Source: a virus. From it: a stretch of DNA of 35,326 nt. Below are positions 13,767 through 21,463 of this stretch, piece by piece. The notes beneath the pieces were generated by a model. That model worked only from the letters and a program-made list of their open reading frames with translations. It was not told the origin of the DNA and ran no database searches. Both the position numbers and the translations under genes were made by a program. Location of the stretch: positions 1 to 35,326 of IMG/VR virus record IMGVR_UViG_3300042566_000100; one strand, 5' to 3'. Numbering within the stretch: position 1 is the stretch's first letter; every line of letters begins with the position of its first letter.

Positions 13767-14822
13767 TTATTTACTATATTTACTTATTGTTCCGAAAGTT
13801 TTAGCCACCCAGCTATTTATATCACCAAGTGCATCAATAACTTTCATACTCATTGCTTTCTTAATAAAAGATAGTTTATCCAATTTGGATACATTCTCTT
13901 GGTATTTAGAATTAATTTTCATTCTTGTATTAGATGATATTTCTGGGTTCTCCAATTGCATCAATCTGAAATTACGTTCAACGATTGGTTTCCCATCTAA
14001 AATATCTTTGTAAATCTTTGGTCCTTTACCAGCACCACGTTCCTCACACAATTCGTATAGTTTATCAAACTCTACTCTTTGGGATTCAACCACTTCTGGA
14101 AATCTCTTAATAATTGTTTTGAGACCACACCCACTAATACCATTGATATTATCAGAGGTGTCACCATCAAGACAGCGATATACCATAAAATTGTTGGGAT
14201 GGATGCCAAACTCTTCAACAACCTTTTGCTCCGTATAAAGTTTCTTTTTGCTTGGTGAGTAAACTTCAACATTTGATTTAACTAATTGTAAAAAATCTTT
14301 ATCCGATGACATTACAATTGCGCCATCATCTTCTGTAACTAATTGCGATGCGATATACCCAATCACATCATCTGCTTCGATATTATCGAATAACATAATG
14401 TCAACAGGAAGATATTCAAGCAATTCTATTAAGCCAATCATCTGGCGTTTCATAGAAGCACTCTCATCTTCCTTTGACATCATATCTTCATATTGACGAT
14501 TTACTCTAAAACGGCTTTTACCTCTATCAGCTTTGTATCCACTAAATATCTTTTTACGGCTGTCCGAACCACCTTTACCATCAAATACAATGATACAACG
14601 AGTTGCTTTGTATTCTCTGATTGCATAACCTATACTCTTTAGGAATCCAGTTATACCACCGATGTGGTCACCATTATCATCCATTGTAGGATTTACCGTC
14701 CATGCTCTGATAAAAGTATTTAATCCATCTACCAATAGAACTTTTGAGTTTAATGATTGGTCTTTTACTTTCGTATGCTCATCACTAACCTCATCTAATA
14801 ACCTTTTATATAACTCGTTCAT
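13767..14822 (-). CDS. 5'-3' exonuclease / RNase H, FEN family
   Basis: This 351-aa flap-endonuclease-like protein is the counterpart of T4 RNase H, which removes RNA primers from lagging-strand fragments. Acidic metal-binding blocks appear in order: VDGLNTF (D32), IVFDGKGG (D81), EADDVIGYI (149-157) and SSDKDFLQL (172-180), then GDTSDNI (220-226) with the GISGCG helix-hairpin-helix turn. The basic KKxxxGYKADRGKSR stretch fits the helical arch. It lies between uvsX and the helicase operon genes, 9 nt after uvsX. Confidence 0.93.
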   Translation of the reverse strand: MNELYKRLLDEVSDEHTKVKDQSLNSKVLLVDGLNTFIRAWTVNPTMDDNGDHIGGITGFLKSIGYAIREYKATRCIIVFDGKGGSDSRKKIFSGYKADRGKSRFRVNRQYEDMMSKEDESASMKRQMIGLIELLEYLPVDIMLFDNIEADDVIGYIASQLVTEDDGAIVMSSDKDFLQLVKSNVEVYSPSKKKLYTEQKVVEEFGIHPNNFMVYRCLDGDTSDNINGISGCGLKTIIKRFPEVVESQRVEFDKLYELCEERGAGKGPKIYKDILDGKPIVERNFRLMQLENPEISSNTRMKINSKYQENVSKLDKLSFIKKAMSMKVIDALGDINSWVAKTFGTISKYSK

Positions 14823-14831
14823 ATGTTTTTT

Positions 14832-15959
14832 TTATTCTTCACCTAATACAGCCGTATCTACTACTAAATTATCCGTATCCAATGAATCCTTTTTGTATTG
14901 TAGAATAGTGTATTCGCAAATTCGTTTATAGATTTGTTCTTTTACCGATGGGTTTGCCTCTAATATTTCCTGCAACTCTTTGGCTTGGAACTTAAATTCT
15001 TCACCAGTTTCAGTATCAACATATGTGTACCAAGCTCCACCTTGTTTAACAAAGTTATAATCCTTCATTGCTCCCAACCATGCTCCGTAGTTATCAATAC
15101 CTCTATCAAAGAAAATATCAAAATCTGCTGAACGTAATGGTGGTCCTAATCTATTCTTAATAACGTTGGCTCTTACTTTAATACCAACTATTCTTTCATT
15201 CCCCTTCTCATCCTTTGCTTTGATTTTGCCAGTTGATGCTAATCTCAACCGAACCGAAGCGTGGAAAGCGATTGCTTTACCACCCGATGTAGTCCAAGGG
15301 TCTGAAAATGCCATTGCGTTCATCTTTTGGCGTAATTGGTTTGTGAATACTAATGTAATCTTTTGTCTACCAATCACATTTGTGATTTTACGCATTGCCT
15401 TTGAAATGATGATTGCTTTATCAGTTGCGTATCCATCTTTATCATAATCAGCTTCCAACTCTCTCTTTGTAGATGCTGCTGCTACTGAATCAACTACGAT
15501 AGTTACTAACTTATCTTTATCACCTTTTCGTACTTGCTCAATGATTGTATCAATTGTTTCAAATATATCCTCTACGGTATCAGCCGTAATGTATAATAGT
15601 TTGGATACATCTACACCAATTGCATCAAAGAACTCTCTACTCACCGCAGTTTCGGTATCAATCAATACCGCAACACCACCTTGCTTTTGGGTTTCCGCTA
15701 ACACGTGTGCTGATAATAATGATTTACCACTCTGCTCTAATCCCGTAATTTCCGTAATTCTACCAATTGGAAAACCTCCGAATGGTCTATTGGAAACTGC
15801 CACATCCAACATAGTTGCCCCAGAGGACACCCACCCCGTTATATTGGTGGGCGCATCCTCCGAGTCATCATCTAAAAAGAACGCAACCTTTTGGTCTTTG
15901 TATTTCTTATTTAGATTATCGGCAATTTGCTGTGCTAAATCCGCTTGAACTTTTGCCAT
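14832..15959 (-). CDS. uvsX: UvsX/RecA recombinase
   Basis: This 375-aa RecA-family strand-exchange protein drives recombination-dependent replication and repair. It has Walker A GLEQSGKS (73-80), the GRITEITG lead-in, LIDTETA, Walker B LVTIVVDSVAA, and the QLRQKMNAMAFSDPWTTSGG loop with the glutamine-type sensor and DNA-binding L2 region. A good Shine-Dalgarno (AAAAAGGAGTTACA) precedes the ATG at 15959, suggesting high expression. The order gp32, (GIY-YIG), uvsX, exonuclease, 70 aa, helicase forms a replication and recombination operon. Confidence 0.96.
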   Translation of the reverse strand: MAKVQADLAQQIADNLNKKYKDQKVAFFLDDDSEDAPTNITGWVSSGATMLDVAVSNRPFGGFPIGRITEITGLEQSGKSLLSAHVLAETQKQGGVAVLIDTETAVSREFFDAIGVDVSKLLYITADTVEDIFETIDTIIEQVRKGDKDKLVTIVVDSVAAASTKRELEADYDKDGYATDKAIIISKAMRKITNVIGRQKITLVFTNQLRQKMNAMAFSDPWTTSGGKAIAFHASVRLRLASTGKIKAKDEKGNERIVGIKVRANVIKNRLGPPLRSADFDIFFDRGIDNYGAWLGAMKDYNFVKQGGAWYTYVDTETGEEFKFQAKELQEILEANPSVKEQIYKRICEYTILQYKKDSLDTDNLVVDTAVLGEE

Positions 15960-15979
15960 TGTAACTCCTTTTTATTTGT

Positions 15980-16543
15980 TTAATTTATGTATTTCCACTT
16001 AAATCCTCCAGCCGTATTTCGTTTACCCAAACAACAAGATGATATATTTTTATATGATATTCCCAATGTGCTAAATACCTCTCTAGCACATATCCATTTC
16101 TTTACAAAAATGTCATCTAATGTATATTGATAAACTATTTTTTTATTTGGATGATTATTTAATAACCAATTACTATGGTCATCTCTGGTTTTGCCAAAGA
16201 GTGGATTATTTTTACCTAACTTGGAATTACTCTGCTTTTTTCTAGTTTCAGTTGAAACTATTTTTCCAAATGTACCATCTCCACCATTAGTTAGATTTAC
16301 TAAAGTACCTTCATTTAGGTCACGTCTACCATAGTGTTTAATCCATTCGGTTTCTTTATTACACGCTTCTTCCCAAGTTAAACCATCTTCTATAATTTCA
16401 GCATCATATCCAAACTTATTTACGATATTTTTCCAATGAGAGTTTCTGTTATTAGTTGATGTAATTCTACGATTATTTTCACCTATACCAATATAGAATA
16501 CCTCATTTGTATCTTTTCTAATATGTTTATATATGTATGCCAT
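15980..16543 (-). CDS. GIY-YIG homing endonuclease
   Basis: This 187-aa free-standing homing endonuclease is of the Seg type. The nuclease motif is YIYKHI (3-8) with FYIGIG (16-21), the catalytic Arg in GENNRR (R25/R26) and the Glu in the CNKETEWI region. The middle has a NUMOD3-like DNA-binding stretch (RKKQSNSKLGKNNPLFGK). The C-terminus (REVFSTLGISYKNISSCCLG) is a NUMOD1-like helix-turn-helix with a final GGFKWKYI. It sits between gene 32 and uvsX, 6 nt after the gp32 stop, a usual invasion site for mobile phage genes. No intron is evident. Confidence 0.92.
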   Translation of the reverse strand: MAYIYKHIRKDTNEVFYIGIGENNRRITSTNNRNSHWKNIVNKFGYDAEIIEDGLTWEEACNKETEWIKHYGRRDLNEGTLVNLTNGGDGTFGKIVSTETRKKQSNSKLGKNNPLFGKTRDDHSNWLLNNHPNKKIVYQYTLDDIFVKKWICAREVFSTLGISYKNISSCCLGKRNTAGGFKWKYIN

Positions 16544-16549
16544 TATAGT

Positions 16550-17410
16550 TTAGCTATTAAATAAATCTTCAAATGCCGATGCTACATCAACCTTTGTAGA
16601 AGCAGGTTTTTCTTCTGCTACATCCCAAGGTAACTCTGTAATTGGCTCTGCCGATTTAGGTACTGCAACAGGTTGAGGTGTTACTTGCTCCTGAACCGAT
16701 TGTGGTTTAGGTGCCAATGTTTCAGATGCTACCGATGGTGCAGGTGAATCTTCATCCTCATGTTGTGCAGTTGGGTTTAACCAATTTTCTAAAACACCTT
16801 TTAATTCAGCGTATGATAACTCACTATAAATGTCAGTAATTTCTGTCTGCTCATTTAATAATTTGTTTTCTAACTCTGGGTTTTCAGTTAATTTGGTTAC
16901 GTTTGGTTTTACTCTGATACGAGTTTCTGGATATGTTTTACCAGCTTCTTCTACGATTTCAATTACCACATCACGACCTTCGTTCTCATCTGTAATATCA
17001 CCATAATCAGGGTCTGCAATGATTGCAAGAATCTCTTGATATACAGTTTTACCAAATCCCCAAAACTTAACACCTTCGTTTTCTTGTCCTCTGATAACCA
17101 CAGGTGCAAATGTACGCAATTTAGGCTCCATCTTTTTACCTGCTTTCCAATTTTCAGTATCACCTAAACGTTTTAATTTTTCGGCAAACTCTAAAATCGG
17201 GTCAGGACGTTGGAACGAAGCTGGTGATAAATAAGTTTTGTTGTTAATGTTGTAATGAAATAAAAGTTCGATGAAAGGATTTTCTTTGTTGAACTTATAA
17301 GGAACTATGCGTAATACATATTTTCCTGGTTTTGGTTTCCATAAAGCATCTGTCTTTTTGGATGTGTTTTGTAACGAATTTAGACGTTGCTTGATTGCAT
17401 TAATGTTCAT
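16550..17410 (-). CDS. gp32: Single-stranded DNA-binding protein, gp32 type
   Basis: This 286-aa protein coats ssDNA at the fork and recruits recombination and replication proteins. The start NAIKQRLNSLQNTSKK corresponds to the cooperativity domain. The core contains GKYVLRIVPYKF and PFIELLFHYNI, matching the gp32 OB-fold entry, and ends with a Pro/Gln/Glu-rich linker and an acidic-aromatic tip (SAFEDLFNS) for partner binding. The zinc-ribbon cysteines of T4 gp32 are missing; I see no cysteine in the region. A strong promoter (17509-17541) and a structured leader of about 90 nt precede it. Confidence 0.88.
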   Translation of the reverse strand: MNINAIKQRLNSLQNTSKKTDALWKPKPGKYVLRIVPYKFNKENPFIELLFHYNINNKTYLSPASFQRPDPILEFAEKLKRLGDTENWKAGKKMEPKLRTFAPVVIRGQENEGVKFWGFGKTVYQEILAIIADPDYGDITDENEGRDVVIEIVEEAGKTYPETRIRVKPNVTKLTENPELENKLLNEQTEITDIYSELSYAELKGVLENWLNPTAQHEDEDSPAPSVASETLAPKPQSVQEQVTPQPVAVPKSAEPITELPWDVAEEKPASTKVDVASAFEDLFNS

Positions 17411-17452
17411 AATGTACGCTTTTTGTTTTTAAGTTTTATTTAATTAGATTTT

Positions 17453-17473
17453 AAGATTATCGCGATAAATCTT
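17453..17473 (-). promoter_or_regulatory. Palindromic hairpin in the gp32 mRNA leader
   Basis: The 21-nt element AAGATT-ATCGCGAT-AAATCTT is a near-perfect inverted repeat within the untranslated leader, 43 nt before the start codon. T4 gp32 represses its own translation by binding a structured leader, so a comparable role is plausible here, but the structure differs and this is inference. An operator for a dimeric protein is the alternative. Confidence 0.4.
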
Positions 17474-17508
17474 TCGGGTATAAATATCGGATTCTTAAAA
17501 TGTTGAAA

Positions 17509-17541
17509 CAAAGATACGAATATTTTTTCGTATCTCCAAAT
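17509..17541 (-). promoter_or_regulatory. Strong host-type promoter of gp32
   Basis: The minus strand reads ATTTGG (17536-17541), 19 nt, TATCTTTG (17509-17516), a full consensus match. It begins immediately after the halogenase stop codon. Confidence 0.75.
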
Positions 17542-19077
17542 TTAATTGAGGATAATATCATTGGATTTTATTAACTCAATTAATTCTTCATGCGAATATG
17601 CTAGAGATTCTGCATAGTTTATATCATTATCATATTTTATAAACCAATTTCCCAACTTATTATCCAAATCATATTCTTCATTTTCACGTTCATACACCGA
17701 TTTATCAATTACACCATTACCATATGCAACTGCAAACCAACTATGTTCTTCAAATTGAGTAAATAAAAAATCGCTATCAATAATGTTTACAGTTCTTTTT
17801 TTCCAACTATTTAAACGTCTTTTCATTTTTGGACTTAATGTAGTTCTTTTTTGATAATCTCTCCAAAAATCAGTATCATTTCTATCTGTAATATAATGGA
17901 ATTGTAAAAAATCAATTATTGTTTCGCAAGTATCCCCTATTAGTTTGTTGTAATCATCAATCTCATCTGCATCTATATTGTGTATATTATCCGATGTTAG
18001 ATTTCTCAATTGTGTTATTATTAACCAAATGGATGTTGCTTCGATTGGTTCGGTAAATGTTGAACTTAAACCAACTGCTATACAATTTTTAACCCAAGGT
18101 GTATCATATCTACCCGCATCAAATGGTATAACTTTGTTGATTTTTATTTCCTGCCCAACCATTTCTTCAACCTCTTTCTTTGCTTCCTCTACATTTATGT
18201 ATTTGTCATCAAACACATATCCACAGCCCCATCTATTCTGTAAAGGTATTTGCCACATCCAACCATATTTCATTGCTACCGCTTTGGTATATGGTGGTAG
18301 AGTATCTGATTTTGGTAAAAAGAATGGTATAGCAGTATTTACTTTTAATTTATCCTGATGTGATTTCCATTCTACACCAAAGTGTTTTCCAATAAATAAT
18401 CTTGCAAATCCAGTACAATCAAATACAAAATCTGATTTTATTTCAATATCATCGCATTTAATCGAACCAATACCACCATTCTCATTTGATATAATATCGG
18501 TTATTTTACCTTCAATTCTTTTTATACCACGTTCTTCGGCTTTCATTCTTAAAAATTTAGCCAATAAACTTGCATCAAAATGATAGCTATAATTTGAAAC
18601 AAATTTAACATTTTCATTTTCGTTTATAAATGGTGATTTATTATTGTAAGCAAGTTTAGAAACTAAACTTACATCATCAATTGTTTCACCATTTGCAATA
18701 GCATTTATATATGCATATTGCTGTCCATTATCAGGCAAACCACTTACTAATGTATTTTTTGTTTTTGTAAAATTATAAGGACTTAAATTTGAATCCGAAA
18801 CTCCGAAGCTATGCATATACTTTTTACCATCACCTCTCCAATTTTCAAAACTAATACCCATTTTTAAAGTTGCGTTTGCATATTTTATTAGTTCATTTTC
18901 ACTAATACCTAATGCATATAATATCCAAGGTAGTTGTGGAGTTGAGCCTTCACCTGCTCCCAATATACCAATATCTTCACTTTCAATGAGTGTTATATTA
19001 TCTTTTGGACAAATGTGCTTTGCATATAAAGCAGTCAACCATCCAGCAGTTCCACCACCAGCTACAACTATTTCCAT
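17542..19077 (-). CDS. Flavin-dependent tryptophan-halogenase-like protein
   Basis: This 511-aa protein is full length for the PrnA/RebH family. These enzymes use FADH2, oxygen and chloride or bromide to halogenate tryptophan. Features are the FAD-binding GGGTAGW (7-13), GAGEGSTPQ, ATLKMGISF with Lys72 at the catalytic lysine (K79 in PrnA), the signature GWMWQIP (272-278), and EPIEATS with Glu346 at the catalytic glutamate (E346 in PrnA). All diagnostic residues are kept, so halogenase chemistry is likely. The substrate in a phage is unknown, and no flavin reductase is nearby. The ATG overlaps the upstream stop as TAATG. Confidence 0.9.
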   Translation of the reverse strand: MEIVVAGGGTAGWLTALYAKHICPKDNITLIESEDIGILGAGEGSTPQLPWILYALGISENELIKYANATLKMGISFENWRGDGKKYMHSFGVSDSNLSPYNFTKTKNTLVSGLPDNGQQYAYINAIANGETIDDVSLVSKLAYNNKSPFINENENVKFVSNYSYHFDASLLAKFLRMKAEERGIKRIEGKITDIISNENGGIGSIKCDDIEIKSDFVFDCTGFARLFIGKHFGVEWKSHQDKLKVNTAIPFFLPKSDTLPPYTKAVAMKYGWMWQIPLQNRWGCGYVFDDKYINVEEAKKEVEEMVGQEIKINKVIPFDAGRYDTPWVKNCIAVGLSSTFTEPIEATSIWLIITQLRNLTSDNIHNIDADEIDDYNKLIGDTCETIIDFLQFHYITDRNDTDFWRDYQKRTTLSPKMKRRLNSWKKRTVNIIDSDFLFTQFEEHSWFAVAYGNGVIDKSVYERENEEYDLDNKLGNWFIKYDNDINYAESLAYSHEELIELIKSNDIILN

Positions 19078-19436
19078 TATTTACCCCATTTTTTGTTTTG
19101 TACAATTTGTGCAATGATTCCATATACCGAAAGGTCTTGGTAGGTATCTGTAAGCGATTCACCAACATTGTCTTGTGCACCAATAATAATCATCTGCTTT
19201 AAGCGATTGATTTTATCGTTGATACGAAACCATAATCCCGTAAGAGATAGTTTAACATCGGCATCACTTCTGCATTCAGTTCCTACTGAAATGTTACCTG
19301 GTCCGTAGTTTGATTGTTTGCGGCAGAATAGTTCGTATTGTTCTAACATAATGCGTTTGTATTCCGCAGTAGTTTCTGGATAATCTTTTTCCGCTTGAGC
19401 CACTATTTGTGGGTCTGTGTAATCGTTCTGTAACAT
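19077..19436 (-). CDS. DUF1599 / Nmad1-like protein
   Basis: This 119-aa protein resembles the DUF1599 family, called nucleotide modification associated domain 1. The pattern is EQYELFCRKQSNYGPGNIS, then LSLTGLWFRINDKINRLKQ, and a C-terminal GESLTDTYQDLSVYGIIAQI, an all-helical fold with conserved E, K-x-x-N-Y-G and R-x-x-D-K-x-x-R. The family is linked to phage DNA base modification, though its reaction is not established. It is coupled to the halogenase gene by a TAATG overlap. With two Mom paralogues elsewhere in the window it fits a modified-DNA phage. Confidence 0.7.
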   Translation of the reverse strand: MLQNDYTDPQIVAQAEKDYPETTAEYKRIMLEQYELFCRKQSNYGPGNISVGTECRSDADVKLSLTGLWFRINDKINRLKQMIIIGAQDNVGESLTDTYQDLSVYGIIAQIVQNKKWGK

Positions 19437-19450
19437 ATTTATTTTTGGTT

Positions 19451-19864
19451 TTAGTTAATTTGCAATCCTTCAATCTCAATCACATCAAATACTCTTGTTG
19501 TTATTTTTCTAACTCCTTCAGCATTTGTAAGTAATATACAATTTCTATACTCTTCCCAATCTACCTCATACTTGTCATCTAACATTCCACCCGTCTTTTC
19601 CATTACTAATTGGTTTAGGGCGTTTATTGTATATAAGGTATTGGTTTGTTTCTTTCTATGTACTAATATCGTTTTTAATTCACTTTCTGGGTGCTGTCCT
19701 TCAACAACAACATTATAAGTTACAAACAAATCGTTAGGGACATTTTTGTTTTGTAACACATAGATGTAATTATATGCTAATTTATAACTTTTTTTTATAA
19801 AATCCAAATTATTCTCAATATCTTTTTTAGTTGAGAACGTACATAGTAACTGCGTCTTTATCAT
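19451..19864 (-). CDS. Conserved T4-like phage hypothetical protein, 137 aa
   Basis: The start MIKTQLLCTFSTKKDIE and the ending ITTRVFDVIEIEGLQIN resemble a conserved hypothetical of T4-like cyanophages, as far as I recall. It has an alternating strand/helix pattern, VHRKKQTNTLYTINALN in the middle and an acidic VDWEEYRNCILL. There is no catalytic motif I can name and no membrane segment. It precedes the Nmad1-like and halogenase genes with 14 nt between frames, so it is probably in the same transcript. Confidence 0.75.
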   Translation of the reverse strand: MIKTQLLCTFSTKKDIENNLDFIKKSYKLAYNYIYVLQNKNVPNDLFVTYNVVVEGQHPESELKTILVHRKKQTNTLYTINALNQLVMEKTGGMLDDKYEVDWEEYRNCILLTNAEGVRKITTRVFDVIEIEGLQIN

Positions 19865-19903
19865 ATCTTCATTTTATACTCCCTATAAGTATAATAGAAT
19901 TGA

Positions 19904-21463
19904 TTATTTGGTTATGTGTCTAAACAATAATTTAAGACTTCCAGTATCTTCAGTTTTTAAATCTATTTGTAAATACGAATCTCCTTTACCACCCATATTA
20001 ATTACCAATTTAACACCATCGAACTTAACACCAAATGGTGGTTTTGGTTCACAATAATAATTCGGTGCTTTTATTTGTACATCTCCTGTATTTTTGTTTA
20101 TAATTTGAGTATAAACATCTTTACCACAACCATGTACATCTTTCCACATCTTAACAAGTTGTTGCTGTCCTTTTGGATTATTAGCCAACTCTTCCATTTT
20201 TTGAGAAAATTGTTGTAAATATGCTTGTTTTAATCCTTTCTTTTGAGAAGCCTTTTCAACATCACTCATAGTATTATCCCAACGATATTTTTCTTTTATT
20301 TTACTAAAAGATTCATCAATGGATTTACCAATTTCACCCAAATAAGTAGTACCAGCATTACTAACACCCGCATTTTTCATTGTAATATTTTTTGGGTCTG
20401 TATATGTTTTTGCTGATACTTTTATAATAGAATCTTTACCATTTACATCTTTGTAATTTAATATTAAATCAGTAGGGTCTACCTTTGGGTCTATACCCAA
20501 TGCATTTAATGCATTTTTACCAATACCACCAACTTGTTGAGCTCCGGTTATTGTAGAATCTTTAGGTAATATTTGCTTTATAACATCAGCTGCTTTTTTA
20601 TTTATCTTATCAAATTTAGCTTCATCACCACCTAATTGTTTAAATGTATTCTGTGTTGCTTTATATAAATCTAAATTCTCCTTTGTTGGGGATAGATATG
20701 CAACCACACCAGCCTCATTATGCTTGCCACTCATATCGGCTAAAGCTCTATCAGCTGCACCACCTCTCATTGGAACATCAATTCCCTCTTCTTTTATAAT
20801 TTTATTCATTTCAACCGTAATAGCATTACCATCGCCAGAAAGATGTTTGTATGGTAACGTTGTATTGGCTGATAGGTATATTTTCTTACCACCAGCGTGG
20901 GCTTCTATTAGATTGTTACTAGCCAATTCTCTAACTGCTGCTACTTTTTCTTCACGCGAAGTAGCCATTGTAAATTTATTCCAATTATTCTTTAATATAT
21001 CAACCCTAGTTTTAGTATCGGTATCTGCATTTTCTACAAACTTATCAATTTCAGCTATTTTTTGTTGAGTTGCTTTTACGGTTGATGGTTTATATTCAGA
21101 TGAAGTTTCTGCTGATTTTTGTGTTGGTTTTACTTCTTTCTCTTTTGATTTTGGTTTTTCTTTTGTTTGTGCTTTTTCTACTTCTTTTGATGATGCGGCA
21201 ATGTGAACTGAATTATCAAAATGTCCTTTTTGAATTTGATAAACATTTTTACTATCTTTCTTTTTTACCCATATTTTTCCAGCATCATCTGCTTCGCATA
21301 ATGATTTGATTAAAATCTCCGAATATTTGGCTAATTCACTTTCACCCAATATTTCATTAAATATTGCAAATTGATATTCATCTTTAAGATTTACTATACC
21401 CACTCTACAAGAAAGTTCTTCTAAAACTTCTTGATAAATCTCATCTAAATTATCTAAAATCAT
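19904..21463 (-). CDS. Hypothetical protein, possible nuclease, 519 aa
   Basis: A large protein without a family I can name. It has a helical N-terminal domain, a Lys/Glu/Pro-rich linker (about 95-125), a helical middle, and a C-terminal half with VDPTDLILNY, then IIKVSAKTY. The D...(V)xxK spacing is compatible with a PD-(D/E)xK nuclease core, as in restriction-type enzymes, but this is a weak call. I start at the ATG at 21463, preceded by AGGTGAAAATT; a GTG three codons earlier is possible. The frame overlaps the end of the polymerase gene by 14 nt, so it is co-transcribed with it. Confidence 0.65.
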   Translation of the reverse strand: MILDNLDEIYQEVLEELSCRVGIVNLKDEYQFAIFNEILGESELAKYSEILIKSLCEADDAGKIWVKKKDSKNVYQIQKGHFDNSVHIAASSKEVEKAQTKEKPKSKEKEVKPTQKSAETSSEYKPSTVKATQQKIAEIDKFVENADTDTKTRVDILKNNWNKFTMATSREEKVAAVRELASNNLIEAHAGGKKIYLSANTTLPYKHLSGDGNAITVEMNKIIKEEGIDVPMRGGAADRALADMSGKHNEAGVVAYLSPTKENLDLYKATQNTFKQLGGDEAKFDKINKKAADVIKQILPKDSTITGAQQVGGIGKNALNALGIDPKVDPTDLILNYKDVNGKDSIIKVSAKTYTDPKNITMKNAGVSNAGTTYLGEIGKSIDESFSKIKEKYRWDNTMSDVEKASQKKGLKQAYLQQFSQKMEELANNPKGQQQLVKMWKDVHGCGKDVYTQIINKNTGDVQIKAPNYYCEPKPPFGVKFDGVKLVINMGGKGDSYLQIDLKTEDTGSLKLLFRHITK

